38,903 bases of DNA, from assembly GCA_902532675.1 (NCBI GenBank), contig CACAIY010000012.1, forward strand, positions 1-38,903, read 5' to 3'. The DNA is from an uncultured SAR86 cluster bacterium (GTDB lineage Bacteria; Pseudomonadota; Gammaproteobacteria; Magnimaribacterales; Magnimaribacteraceae). Positions within the stretch are counted from its first letter, which is position 1, and each line of letters begins with the position of its first letter. Shown here piece by piece: positions 8,603-16,835 of this stretch. Below the pieces are notes generated by a model. That model worked only from the letters and a program-made list of their open reading frames with translations, did not search any database and was not told the origin of the DNA. The position numbers and the translations under genes are program-made.

Positions 8603-10026
8603 TGAAAAGATACTTATTCATAGGCATATATTTAATATTTTCAGGCTGTTCTGTTAATCCCGTAACCGGAAAGCAAGATTTTGTGATGATGAGCGAGACT
8701 CAAGAAATCGCTATGGGTAAGAGATACCATTCTCAAGTATTACAGCAAATGCCACCTTACCAAGATGATGAGTTACAAGAATACGTTCAAAGCATTGGAG
8801 ATTCATTATCAACGAAAAGCCACCGTCCTAATCTGTTTTACAGATTTACTGTTTTAGACAGTCCAGACATTAATGCATTTGCTTTGCCTGGTGGATACAT
8901 TTATATCAACAGAGGTTTGATGGCCTATCTCTCATCAGAAGAGGAATTAGCAGCAGTTTTGGGTCATGAAATTGGTCACGTGACTGCAAGGCATAGTGTA
9001 AGGCAATATTCGCAATCTCAATTATTAGGGATTCTTTCTACAGCTATAGAAATGAACCAAGGCAGGTCAGCAGGGAATTTAGCTAATTTAGCTTCAGGGG
9101 CTCTATTATCAGGATACGGCAGAGATTTGGAATTAGAAGCAGATGATCTAGGAGCTCAGTACATTGCCCAGGAAGGTTATTCACCTCAAGGAATGTTTGA
9201 TGTTTTATCTGTTCTAAAAGATCAAGAGATCTACTCAAAAGCCCAAGCTGAAAAAAGAGGTCAAGAACCTAGAAGTTATCATGGTGTTTTTGCTAGTCAT
9301 CCTTCTAATGATAAGCGCCTTCAAGAAATATTAGAAAAAGTTACTAATTCCTTCTCTGTAGAACAAAAAAAAATTAGTAGTAATTATTTAAACAAAATAG
9401 AAGGTATGGTGTATGGCGATTCAGAACTATCAGGAGTAAGAAAAGGAAACGAATTTTTCCATTCTGATTTAGATCTATATTTCTCTTCAACTGATAATTG
9501 GGAAATCATAAATACTCCTCAAAGCTTAATATTCACTTCACCAAAAGGCGAAGCAGTACTTCAAGTGAATTTGGAGGATTTAAATTTCAGAGAATCTCCT
9601 AAATCTTATATGGATCGAGTTGCATCAAATCATTACCAGGGAAAAGAGCTAAATATTAATGGATTCGATGGATACACTGCATTAAGTAACCGATCTGGAA
9701 GAATTGTTCGATTGGCTATTATTTTTAAAGAAAAAAAGATATATCAATTTATTGGTTATTTAAAAGAAGGGCTTGATTCGTTCAATGCGTACGACCCTAC
9801 TTTTTTAAAGATAATAAATACGTTTAATCAGTTAGATGAAAGAGGCAGAGAGCTATCAAAACCTTTACAGATTAAAAAATATATTGTTAAAGAAGGTGAT
9901 ACTTATAAGGAATTAGCAAAACAAAGTAAAATTCATTACAACTCTGAAGATCAATTGAGATTATTAAATGGAGATTTTCCTGACAATAAATTGGTTGCCG
10001 GTGAAATCATCAAACTAGTTCAGTGA
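8602..10026 (+). CDS. M48-family zinc metalloprotease, lipoprotein (BepA/LoiP-like)
   Basis: 474 aa. It has a lipoprotein signal peptide with lipobox FSGC, Cys16 being the acylation site, so it is anchored in an envelope membrane and faces the periplasm. The zinc motif HEIGH is at residues 122-126 and the third ligand is probably Glu177 in ELEAD, with Asp181 conserved. The substrate-cleft block NAFALPGGYIYINRGL precedes it. The M48 domain spans about residues 30-250. The C-terminal half is not a TPR array as in BepA. It ends with a LysM-like segment (about 427-474: YIVKEGDTYKELA ... LLNGD ... VAGEIIKL), which suggests peptidoglycan contact. Family role: quality control of outer-membrane proteins. 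The start overlaps the patatin stop; the stop abuts the convergent SDR stop with no spacer. The substrate is unknown. Confidence 0.92.
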   Translation: MKRYLFIGIYLIFSGCSVNPVTGKQDFVMMSETQEIAMGKRYHSQVLQQMPPYQDDELQEYVQSIGDSLSTKSHRPNLFYRFTVLDSPDINAFALPGGYIYINRGLMAYLSSEEELAAVLGHEIGHVTARHSVRQYSQSQLLGILSTAIEMNQGRSAGNLANLASGALLSGYGRDLELEADDLGAQYIAQEGYSPQGMFDVLSVLKDQEIYSKAQAEKRGQEPRSYHGVFASHPSNDKRLQEILEKVTNSFSVEQKKISSNYLNKIEGMVYGDSELSGVRKGNEFFHSDLDLYFSSTDNWEIINTPQSLIFTSPKGEAVLQVNLEDLNFRESPKSYMDRVASNHYQGKELNINGFDGYTALSNRSGRIVRLAIIFKEKKIYQFIGYLKEGLDSFNAYDPTFLKIINTFNQLDERGRELSKPLQIKKYIVKEGDTYKELAKQSKIHYNSEDQLRLLNGDFPDNKLVAGEIIKLVQ

Positions 10027-10788
10027 TTAAAGTGGGTTAACTAAATGCCCTCCATCAACTGGGATAATAGAACCAGTCATAAAACTTGATGCATCACTCG
10101 CCAATAAAAGAAGCAATCCATCAAGCTCTGATTCAAGTCCTAATCTGTTCATGGGTATGCTTTTAATATAGCTCTGACCCTCTTCAGTTTTAAAGAAGTC
10201 ATCATTTATCTCTGTAAGTATATAACCAGGTGCGATGGCATTTACTCTAATTCCTGATCTGGCAAGTTCTAATGCCATGCTTTTAGTTAGTTGTACTAAG
10301 CCTGCCTTAGCAGCGGCGTAACTCGTTAAGTTTAGACCTACCCTAAGTCCTAAAATAGAAGCTATATTAATAACACTTCCAGGTTTTTTTTGTGCAAGCA
10401 ACAGGTCAGTAAAACTTTTTGCTACTCTAAAAGCTCCGTTAAGATTCGTTTCCAAAACAAAATTCCAACTTTCTTCATCTAAATCTTTAAATTTTCTAGT
10501 ATCATTTACTCCAGCGTTATTTATTAAAATATCTGCAGAGCCAAATTCTTTTTTTATTTCTTTAAATAGATTTTCTACGCTTTCATTCGATGTAACATCT
10601 AATGAAAAGACATGAGAATTACCTTTTAATTCATTTTGTAATTCCATTAAGTTATCTACTCTTCTCGCACTTAATATAATAGTCGCGCCTGCTTCAGATA
10701 GAGTTTTAGAAAAGTGACGCCCAAGCCCTGAAGAGGCACCTGTTATAAGAGCAACTTTTCCAGTCAAGTCAAAAATTTTTGGTGTCAT
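10027..10788 (-). CDS. SDR-family oxidoreductase (3-oxoacyl-ACP reductase-like)
   Basis: 253 aa classical short-chain dehydrogenase. The cofactor loop TGASSGLG is at 16-23, NNAG at 90-93, and the full tetrad is present: Asn115, Ser144, Tyr157 and Lys161. Arg42-Arg43 after the second beta strand (LSARR) favours NADPH. The C-terminus, DGGHLVNPL, is typical of the FabG-like group. It lies 2 bases downstream of the glutamine-synthetase-like gene on the same strand, so both are probably one operon and one pathway. That makes oxidation of an amine- or alcohol-derived carbonyl compound as likely as lipid synthesis. I do not assign fabG because the genomic context is not a fatty-acid operon. Confidence 0.9.
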   Translation of the reverse strand: MTPKIFDLTGKVALITGASSGLGRHFSKTLSEAGATIILSARRVDNLMELQNELKGNSHVFSLDVTSNESVENLFKEIKKEFGSADILINNAGVNDTRKFKDLDEESWNFVLETNLNGAFRVAKSFTDLLLAQKKPGSVINIASILGLRVGLNLTSYAAAKAGLVQLTKSMALELARSGIRVNAIAPGYILTEINDDFFKTEEGQSYIKSIPMNRLGLESELDGLLLLLASDASSFMTGSIIPVDGGHLVNPL

Positions 10789-10790
10789 TT

Positions 10791-12191
10791 CTATATAATT
10801 TCAAAATATCTTGATAGTTCCCAAGTAGTGATTTTATCATTTTCTAGTAATTGTCTTTGTCTTTGGTATTGAGTGTACTCCCAGTTTCTTGTATCAGAAA
10901 AATGATCAACGAATAATTCTCCAAAAAGTTTTCTAGCTGCTTTAGATTTATAAAATAAATCGGAAGCTTCACCAAGATTCCTTGGTACTTGTTGTTCTCT
11001 TGGAACACTTATATTGTATGCTCCTCCAACAATAGGCTCACTCGGAAGAGTTCTTTCTTCGATACCCAATAAACCTGCCCCTAAAGTAGCTGATAAAGCA
11101 AGATAAGGGTTGGCATCAGCTCCGCCTAATCTATTCTCTATCCTCTGACTTGAAGGCCCTCCTTTGATTATACGAAAAGCAGTAGTTCTATTCTCTATAC
11201 CCCATGTCATATTTATTGGAGCCCATGCACCAGGGCAAAGTCTAGTGTAAGAATTAACTGTGGGAGCATACATTACGGAAAATTCCCTCATGTATTTTTG
11301 AAGACCCCCAATAAAAAACAACATTTCTTCTGGTAAATTATCTTCTGATTCAGAAGCGAATATTGCTTTGTCATTTAAATCCAATAAAGAAGTATGTATG
11401 TGGCCTGATTGACCTGGATAAAGTTCAGACCATTTTGCCATGAAGGTTGCTACTAAATCATTTCTTTGTGCTAATACTTTAGTAAAAGTTTTAAATAAAG
11501 TAGCCTTGTCTGCTGCGATCAAAGCCGCATCAACCATAATAGCTGCTTCCAGGACGCCAGGACCTGTTTCAGTATGTAAACCCTCTAAAGACATGTCCAT
11601 ACTCATACACATATCTAAGAGTTGGTGATACAAGTCCGAATGGACGGAATTTCTAAGTACAGAATAGCCATACATACCAGGTGTAAAATTATTTAAGTCT
11701 TTGAATTCTTTTTCTCTAATTGAGGAAGGACTTTCCTTAAAAAGAAAGAATTCATATTCAAATGCAGATTTGGACTTATAACCTAGAGATTGTAGTTTAC
11801 TAAGGACGTTCCTAAGAATTGTTCTAGGACATAAGTCTTCATTTGAGAGCTCTGATAAAACAATAGGAGTATTTTTTTCAAAAGGAATATCTCTAGCACT
11901 TTCTGGAATAATCCTAACCTCTGCATCTGGATAGCCAGTATGCCACCCAGTGAAGATCTTTTTTTCGTCTTTCTTACGCAATTCATAAAGGTCGTCATTG
12001 CTATCCCAACCAAAAATAACATCACAAAAGCCAAATCCTGAAGCAGTTGCTTTTAGAAATTTATCCCTGTGCATGTATTTTCCTCTCAGTACGCCATCAA
12101 TATCTGTTATAGCTACTTTGATGTACTGGCTATTTACACTATTTAGGTAAACTTCAAAATCATTAGCATTTTTTAATTCTCTTATGTTCAT
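10791..12191 (-). CDS. glutamine-synthetase-fold ligase, probably gamma-glutamyl-amine synthetase
   Basis: 466 aa; ATP-dependent ligation of glutamate to an amine is the family reaction. The N-terminal beta-grasp carries ITDIDGVLRGK. Catalytic-domain motifs are EYEFFLF, GPGVLEAAI, GQSGHIHTSL (equivalent to the GS histidine motif), ENRTTAFRI and ENRLGGADANPYLALSA. The NLYDLPPEE-type adenylylation site of true GlnA is absent and the metal/ammonia-site sequences differ from GlnA. This points to the PuuA/GlnA3/GlnA4-type group that glutamylates polyamines, ethanolamine or other amines. It is followed after 2 bases by an SDR gene. Two gamma-glutamyltransferases at the left of the window could release such gamma-glutamyl amides, but they are far away and secreted. 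The ATG lies in a divergent region opposite gpsA; the Shine-Dalgarno is weak. The substrate is unknown. Confidence 0.88.
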   Translation of the reverse strand: MNIRELKNANDFEVYLNSVNSQYIKVAITDIDGVLRGKYMHRDKFLKATASGFGFCDVIFGWDSNDDLYELRKKDEKKIFTGWHTGYPDAEVRIIPESARDIPFEKNTPIVLSELSNEDLCPRTILRNVLSKLQSLGYKSKSAFEYEFFLFKESPSSIREKEFKDLNNFTPGMYGYSVLRNSVHSDLYHQLLDMCMSMDMSLEGLHTETGPGVLEAAIMVDAALIAADKATLFKTFTKVLAQRNDLVATFMAKWSELYPGQSGHIHTSLLDLNDKAIFASESEDNLPEEMLFFIGGLQKYMREFSVMYAPTVNSYTRLCPGAWAPINMTWGIENRTTAFRIIKGGPSSQRIENRLGGADANPYLALSATLGAGLLGIEERTLPSEPIVGGAYNISVPREQQVPRNLGEASDLFYKSKAARKLFGELFVDHFSDTRNWEYTQYQRQRQLLENDKITTWELSRYFEII

Positions 12192-12294
12192 GTTCTGTTC
12201 TTTTATATCTATGGTTTTAGTATAGATCTAACCTCAGATGGTAGAATTACTTTAGTAGATTGTATCTTGAGAATCATATTTGTCGAAAAAACAC

Positions 12295-13302
12295 ATGAAA
12301 AGTAAAAATATTTCTGTATTAGGCGGAGGCAGTTGGGGAACTGTTCTAGCAAATTTAGCTTCGACTAACCAACACGATGTAACTTTTTGGATGAGAGATT
12401 CTATTGTTGTTCAAGAGGTCAATAAATCCAAAAGAAATTCAAAGTACTTACCCGAACTTAAGCTAGAAGGGAATATTAATGCTACTGATGATATTTCTTT
12501 AATCAGTAATTCAGAGATGATCATTTTTTGTATTCCAAGTGATTCTTTTAGAGAAGTTTCTAAAGCCGCCTCTAAATACATACATGAAAGTGTTCAACTG
12601 GTCACTGCTACTAAAGGCGTAGAAAAGGATAATTTAAATTTAATGAGTCAGATTCTTAATGAGCACATGAAGAATAATTCAGTAGGAATACTTAGCGGTC
12701 CTAATTTAGCTCAAGAAATAGCAAACAAGCAATTGTCAGGAACTGTTATTGCAAGCAAAGACAAAAGTCTTCAAAAAAATGTTATAGATACTCTTGGATC
12801 AGATTTTTTTAGAGTATATGAAAATGATGACCCTTATGGTGTTGAGATGGGAGGTGCAATTAAAAATATTTACGCAATAGCTTGCGGGGTAGCTGACGGC
12901 CTTAATTCTGGTGATAATACAGTTGGGATGATAATGACAAGAGGTTTGGGAGAAATGAGTAGATTAGCAGTTGAATTAGGAGCAAATCCTCAAACATTTT
13001 TAGGTTTATCTGGGGTAGGTGACTTAATTACAACCTGCGCATCTCCTTTAAGTAGAAATCATAAATTTGGTCAATATATTGGAGAAGGACTTTCAGCAGA
13101 AAATGCTACAGAGAAAATAGGTCAAACAGTAGAAGGCCTAAAGACACTTAAAGTAGTAAAAGCTTTATCTGATGAAAGAAATATTAATATGCCAATAGTA
13201 GATTCTCTATACAAAATCATCTATAAAGGAGAGAAGCTTGATGGCTCCATTCAAAATATTTTGGGTGAAGATCTAATTAAGGATGTAGAATTTTCTAAAT
13301 AA
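12295..13302 (+). CDS. gpsA: NAD(P)-dependent glycerol-3-phosphate dehydrogenase
   Basis: 335 aa. Makes sn-glycerol 3-phosphate from dihydroxyacetone phosphate for phospholipid synthesis, in the cytoplasm. The N-terminal Rossmann motif is LGGGSWGT. Family blocks VTATKGVE, GILSGPNLAQEI, the catalytic-lysine block GGAIKNIYAIACGVADGL (Lys190) and GLSGVGDLITTC, SRNHKFG are all present. I choose the ATG at 12295 over the in-frame TTG at 12280: family members start close to the Rossmann strand, and neither start has a clear Shine-Dalgarno. It diverges from the glutamine-synthetase-like gene and is followed after 4 bases by a DUF4389 gene. Full length and intact; high confidence. Confidence 0.96.
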   Translation: MKSKNISVLGGGSWGTVLANLASTNQHDVTFWMRDSIVVQEVNKSKRNSKYLPELKLEGNINATDDISLISNSEMIIFCIPSDSFREVSKAASKYIHESVQLVTATKGVEKDNLNLMSQILNEHMKNNSVGILSGPNLAQEIANKQLSGTVIASKDKSLQKNVIDTLGSDFFRVYENDDPYGVEMGGAIKNIYAIACGVADGLNSGDNTVGMIMTRGLGEMSRLAVELGANPQTFLGLSGVGDLITTCASPLSRNHKFGQYIGEGLSAENATEKIGQTVEGLKTLKVVKALSDERNINMPIVDSLYKIIYKGEKLDGSIQNILGEDLIKDVEFSK

Positions 13303-13306
13303 AATT

Positions 13307-13648
13307 ATGACAAAAGAAGATAACGACAATATAACTGATGTAGTTTCAGAAGAGTTTATTGATAGCGAAGAGTGGAAAGAGAATCTGCTTAAACAAGGAA
13401 AGTGGTTGAGATTATTATGGATGATAGGGTTTTCATTCATCTATTACCTTTCTATGACAGTTTTATGGATAATCGTATTGGTTCAATTTTTATTTGTTCT
13501 TCTTACGGATAAAAGGAGTTCGAACGTCACTAAAGTGTCTCAAGGCTTTAGAAATTATATGGTTCAAATATTAGATTACATCAATTATCACTCCAGCGAG
13601 AAACCTTTCCCGTTTAGTGACTTTCCTGGTTCAGAGGAGGAAAAATAG
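13307..13648 (+). CDS. DUF4389-family small membrane protein
   Basis: 113 aa. It has an acidic cytoplasmic-type N-terminus (about residues 1-30), then a long hydrophobic stretch from about residue 35 to 66 that can form a two-helix hairpin (LLWMIGFSFIYYLSMTVLWI and then VLVQFLFVLL). A conserved soluble tail follows, with VSQGFRNYMVQILDYINYHSSEKPFPF, which is the recognisable DUF4389 signature. The family is common in gammaproteobacteria and has no established function. It starts 4 bases after gpsA and ends 10 bases before the first SDR start, so it is probably co-transcribed with both. Identification is by remembered family pattern. Confidence 0.85.
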   Translation: MTKEDNDNITDVVSEEFIDSEEWKENLLKQGKWLRLLWMIGFSFIYYLSMTVLWIIVLVQFLFVLLTDKRSSNVTKVSQGFRNYMVQILDYINYHSSEKPFPFSDFPGSEEEK

Positions 13649-13658
13649 GAAAGAATTC

Positions 13659-14600
13659 ATGAAGGATTTTAAAAATAAAATTGCCGTGATCACTGGAGGT
13701 GGCACAGGGATGGGAAGGGAACTTGTTCTGCAGCTAGCAGAAGAAGGATGTCATGTAGCTATGTGCGATGTTATTGCAGAAAACATGGAAGAAACCTTTG
13801 AACTTGTAACCAAACAATCGCCAGATGTATTAGTTACAAAACATATATGTGATGTATCAGATGAAGAGCAGGTCTTAAGATTTAAGGATGAAGTTTTATC
13901 GCAACATGAAACTGAAACAATCAATCTCCTTTTCAACAATGCCGGAATAGGAGGCGGAGCGAGTTTTGTGACTGGCTCTAGAGAGGAATGGGAAAGATGT
14001 TTCGCTGTTTGTTGGTACGGTGTTTACTATTGCTCTAGATCATTTATCCCCCACATTGTTTCCAGTGAAGAAGGTCATGTGATCAACACAAGTAGCGTGA
14101 ACGGATTCTGGGCTAGTTTGGGAGGAACGCCTCACACTTCCTACTCCGCTGCTAAATTTGCCGTAAAAGGATTTAGTGAATCTTTAATAGATGATTTTCG
14201 CATGAATGCCCCTCATGTTGGTGTTTCCGTAGTCATGCCAGGACATATAGGAACTTCAATAGCAATAAACACTGGAAAAATATTAGGCGGGGAAAGAACA
14301 GAAGAGGATTGGGAAATCGTGAAACAAAATATGATTAAACTTGGAGCTCCTGTTCATAATCAATCCATAGACCAAATAAAACAGATGATACAAGAAAGAA
14401 CAGATTCTTTTGCAGAGACGGCTCCTACTTCTTCATCTGAAGCTGCAACAGTTATCTTGGATGGTGTTAAAGAAAATAGATGGAGAATTTTAATTGGTGA
14501 TGACGCAAAGGCCATTGATGAAATTGTAAGAAGAGACCCTGAAGAAGCATATAATATTATGTTCAATGGAGAAAAAAGAGAGTGGGACGTATATGATTAA
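13659..14600 (+). CDS. SDR-family oxidoreductase with atypical catalytic tetrad
   Basis: 313 aa. The start is the ATG at 13659, which has AGGA 8 bases upstream; the frame is open further up but that would overlap the DUF4389 gene. Cofactor loop TGGGTGMG (12-19), Asp37 after the second strand (MCDV) favours NAD(H), NNAG at 94-97, then Ser146, Tyr162 and Lys166. The tetrad Asn, expected in the helix before GVYY, is replaced by Cys118 (FAVCWYG), unlike the downstream paralogue. A C-terminal extension of about 60 residues (VKENRWRILIGDDAKAIDE) is shared with that paralogue and typical of the group that includes many hydroxy- or ketosteroid-like and long-chain alcohol dehydrogenases. The stop overlaps the next start by 8 bases. 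The substrate is unknown; the neighbouring acyl-CoA genes suggest a hydroxyacid or alcohol. Confidence 0.9.
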   Translation: MKDFKNKIAVITGGGTGMGRELVLQLAEEGCHVAMCDVIAENMEETFELVTKQSPDVLVTKHICDVSDEEQVLRFKDEVLSQHETETINLLFNNAGIGGGASFVTGSREEWERCFAVCWYGVYYCSRSFIPHIVSSEEGHVINTSSVNGFWASLGGTPHTSYSAAKFAVKGFSESLIDDFRMNAPHVGVSVVMPGHIGTSIAINTGKILGGERTEEDWEIVKQNMIKLGAPVHNQSIDQIKQMIQERTDSFAETAPTSSSEAATVILDGVKENRWRILIGDDAKAIDEIVRRDPEEAYNIMFNGEKREWDVYD

Positions 14601-15501
14601 AAGTTTTAGAGATAAGGTGGCAGTAATTACAGGGGCTGGTTCTGGTATGGGTCGTTACTTGGCAATTTTATTAGCAAAAGATGGAGCTGATGTGGTTGTT
14701 TGTGATGTCAATCAAGAGACCTTAAACGAGACGGTAGAAATGCTAAGGCAATATAATGTATCTGTTTCTTCTCATATTTTAGATGTGGCTGATAAGGAAG
14801 CCATCGAAGCTCTTCCTGAAAAGGTTATTGAACAACATGGCAAAGTAGATCTAGTTTTTAACAATGCTGGAGTTACTACAGGGTCTCATTTTAAAGATAT
14901 GGATGAAGAAAACTGGGATTGGGTTATGGGTATAAACTTTGATGGTGTAATTAATAGCACGAGAGCTTTCATTCCACATATGATAGATAGTCCAGAAGCT
15001 GCAATAGTAAACACATCTTCTATATTCGGGATGGTCGCAGTTCCTGGCCAAACGGTTTACCACGCTACAAAATTTGCAGTAAGAGGTTTTACTGAAAGTT
15101 TGGCTATGGAGATGAAAGAGACAAATCCTAATTTACAAATACACTGTGTTCACCCCGGTCATATAGGTACAAACATTGCTGCCACTGCAAGAATGAATGA
15201 TGAAGACTTTAATCGAGAAGAAGAAGGTGGCAGAACCTCTATATTTACTAGAAATGCCCCGAAGAACCAGCAAGAAGCTGGAGACCTTTTTAGGGAAGGA
15301 GGAATGCATCCTAGTAAAGCTGCAGAAATCATTTTAAAAGGGGTCAGGAAAAATAAAAGTAGAATTTTTATAGGTTTAGATGCCAAGCTTCTTGATTTGT
15401 CTCAAAGATTGTTTCCAAAGCATTACCATAAAACTTGGAAATTCTTTATGCTTCCTTTGATGATCTTTAGGGATAAAAAACCTTTAAAGTCACTTAATTA
15501 A
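14593..15501 (+). CDS. SDR-family oxidoreductase, tandem paralogue
   Basis: 302 aa. I choose the ATG at 14593 (MIKSFRDKVAV), which aligns with the start of the upstream SDR and overlaps its stop by 8 bases; an ATG at 14566 is in frame but would add a non-homologous leader. Cofactor loop TGAGSGMG (13-20), Asp38 (VCDV) for NAD(H) preference, NNAG at 90-93, and a complete tetrad of Asn115, Ser143, Tyr156 and Lys160. The C-terminal VRKNKSRIFIGLDAKLLD block matches the upstream copy, so the pair arose by tandem duplication. The 3' end overlaps the convergent DUF6285-like gene by 12 bases. Possible role: oxidising a hydroxyl of an acyl chain handled by the adjacent acyl-CoA enzymes; this is inference from context. 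Confidence 0.9.
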   Translation: MIKSFRDKVAVITGAGSGMGRYLAILLAKDGADVVVCDVNQETLNETVEMLRQYNVSVSSHILDVADKEAIEALPEKVIEQHGKVDLVFNNAGVTTGSHFKDMDEENWDWVMGINFDGVINSTRAFIPHMIDSPEAAIVNTSSIFGMVAVPGQTVYHATKFAVRGFTESLAMEMKETNPNLQIHCVHPGHIGTNIAATARMNDEDFNREEEGGRTSIFTRNAPKNQQEAGDLFREGGMHPSKAAEIILKGVRKNKSRIFIGLDAKLLDLSQRLFPKHYHKTWKFFMLPLMIFRDKKPLKSLN

Positions 15502-15852
15502 TTTCTTATAAGTTGAGTAATTAGGATTATCTACAGCAATTTTATTTTTGGATAAAATTGCTAATAGGTCCTTAAGGTCTTCATCTTTTAAATCTATCTT
15601 TCCATCTTTGATTAACTCAGAAAGTTTTTTGGTTGTCAGTTCATCGGAATGCATAAGGTTTTGCATTGCATCATAAACTTCTTGTTGCAAAGTCTCGCCT
15701 TGATCTATTTCTCTTTGTACCATTCCAAGTACATTGTTCGTAATTCTTAATTTAAAAGCTAAATGTGGAGGTAATTCATCTTTAATTTTAGTATCTAAGA
15801 AATCCATCACTGCTTTTATTAATTCACTACTAGTTGGTCTATCAAAAATCAT
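15490..15852 (-). CDS. DUF6285-like small protein, putative kinase partner (LvaB-like)
   Basis: 120 aa, helical, no signal peptide or membrane segment. It begins MIFDRPTSSELIKAVMDFL and continues LAFKLRITNNVLGMVQREIDQGE, a pattern I recognise as DUF6285. That family is usually encoded beside an aminoglycoside-phosphotransferase-like gene and an acyl-CoA dehydrogenase, exactly as here. The start is decided by a strong Shine-Dalgarno: GGAGG at 15863-15859 lies 6 bases before the ATG at 15852 but only 3 before an in-frame GTG at 15855. The ATG overlaps the phosphotransferase stop by one base (TGATG). In the Pseudomonas putida levulinate operon a small protein, LvaB, is needed with the kinase LvaA; equating this protein with LvaB rests on size and position and needs a profile comparison. 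Confidence 0.8.
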   Translation of the reverse strand: MIFDRPTSSELIKAVMDFLDTKIKDELPPHLAFKLRITNNVLGMVQREIDQGETLQQEVYDAMQNLMHSDELTTKKLSELIKDGKIDLKDEDLKDLLAILSKNKIAVDNPNYSTYKKLIK

Positions 15853-16835
15853 CACTCACCTCCTAAAAATAATAGATCGACAATATCTATTTCAGTTTCA
15901 GAAACCCTTCTGCCAATTGCTGCCTTTTCTATCGAATTGATCGTACCGTTTAAATGCGCATAAGCTTGAATTAGACAAATTACCCCCCATCTGAATGTTC
16001 CAAAAACTTGCCAACACTTAACCATTTCTTTGTTGACCTTTAACTTACTTACCGAATTATATCCTTCAAGCAAATCTTCTAGTTCTCCAAACCCTCCTAC
16101 AACTTTATCATTTTTACCGAATCTCCAAGAGTTGCCGCAGACCCAACCTAAATCTTGAAGAGGGTTTCCTATATGTGCAAGTTCCCAGTCTATGATTGAC
16201 TGAAGCCCATCTGCATTAACGATTATGTTTCCTAATCTAAAATCTCCATGCACTAGGCTTTTTTGAAAATTACCAAAGTCTTGTTCTTTTAACCAAAGAT
16301 AAGCGTATTCAAAAACAGGGGAGGGTTGTTCAAAAGACTGATAGGTTGAGTAGAGGTCCTCAAGTTGATCTTTAGCTGGTTTTTTAGGTAAGAAAGAAAA
16401 ATTATTAATATCAACATTGTGAATTTTGGCAATGGCTTCTCCGCATTGGTAAGCCAGTATCGGAAGCGCCTTTTTATATTCTTTATCTCTTAGTATTTTT
16501 CTTGCAATGGACTCTCCTTCAACAAAATGCATTATGTAAGAGTCTCCTAGCTCTTCTTCATTCTTAGAGACTGCCAATATTTTTGGCACAGGTGCACCTA
16601 CCTTAATTACTTCCTTTTGTATTCTGGCCTCATCTGCAGTTTTTATCGCAAGAGGTCCTTCTATACCTGAACCCCTTCTAAGAATCATCTTTGTAGATTG
16701 TTTAGCGTTAGAAATTTCAAATTTCCAGATCTCTTTAGAAGCTCCTCCAGTAAGAGGTTCAAGATTAGAAACTTTTCCTTCTATACCGACTTCAAGTAGT
16801 TTTTTAGAAAGTGCTGATGCTAATTCTTCTTGCAT
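15852..16835 (-). CDS. APH-fold phosphotransferase, putative 4-hydroxyacyl-CoA kinase (LvaA/ACAD10-11 type)
   Basis: 327 aa kinase-like protein, cytoplasmic. The N-lobe carries LTGGASKEIWKF (glycine-rich strand) and the MILRR lysine/arginine strand. The catalytic loop HGDFRLGNI is at 196-204 with Asp198, and the metal motif IDWE at 215-218. The block LAHIGNPLQDLGWVC is typical of the group fused to or paired with acyl-CoA dehydrogenases. Known members of this group phosphorylate the 4-hydroxyl of acyl-CoAs (LvaA; the kinase domains of ACAD10 and ACAD11) rather than antibiotics, and the flanking acyl-CoA dehydrogenase and small DUF6285-like gene support that reading. Its ATG overlaps the upstream acyl-CoA dehydrogenase stop by one base and its stop overlaps the next start, so the three are tightly coupled. 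The exact substrate is inferred. Confidence 0.88.
   Translation of the reverse strand: MQEELASALSKKLLEVGIEGKVSNLEPLTGGASKEIWKFEISNAKQSTKMILRRGSGIEGPLAIKTADEARIQKEVIKVGAPVPKILAVSKNEEELGDSYIMHFVEGESIARKILRDKEYKKALPILAYQCGEAIAKIHNVDINNFSFLPKKPAKDQLEDLYSTYQSFEQPSPVFEYAYLWLKEQDFGNFQKSLVHGDFRLGNIIVNADGLQSIIDWELAHIGNPLQDLGWVCGNSWRFGKNDKVVGGFGELEDLLEGYNSVSKLKVNKEMVKCWQVFGTFRWGVICLIQAYAHLNGTINSIEKAAIGRRVSETEIDIVDLLFLGGE

Noticed and set aside
10027-10788. Naming this SDR fabG
   Set aside because: It resembles FabG, but so do very many SDRs; it is in an operon with a glutamine-synthetase-like ligase and not with fatty-acid genes.
15852-16835. Phosphotransferase as an aminoglycoside resistance gene
   Set aside because: It has the APH fold, but the subgroup motifs and the tightly coupled acyl-CoA dehydrogenase and DUF6285-like genes indicate an acyl-CoA-linked kinase.
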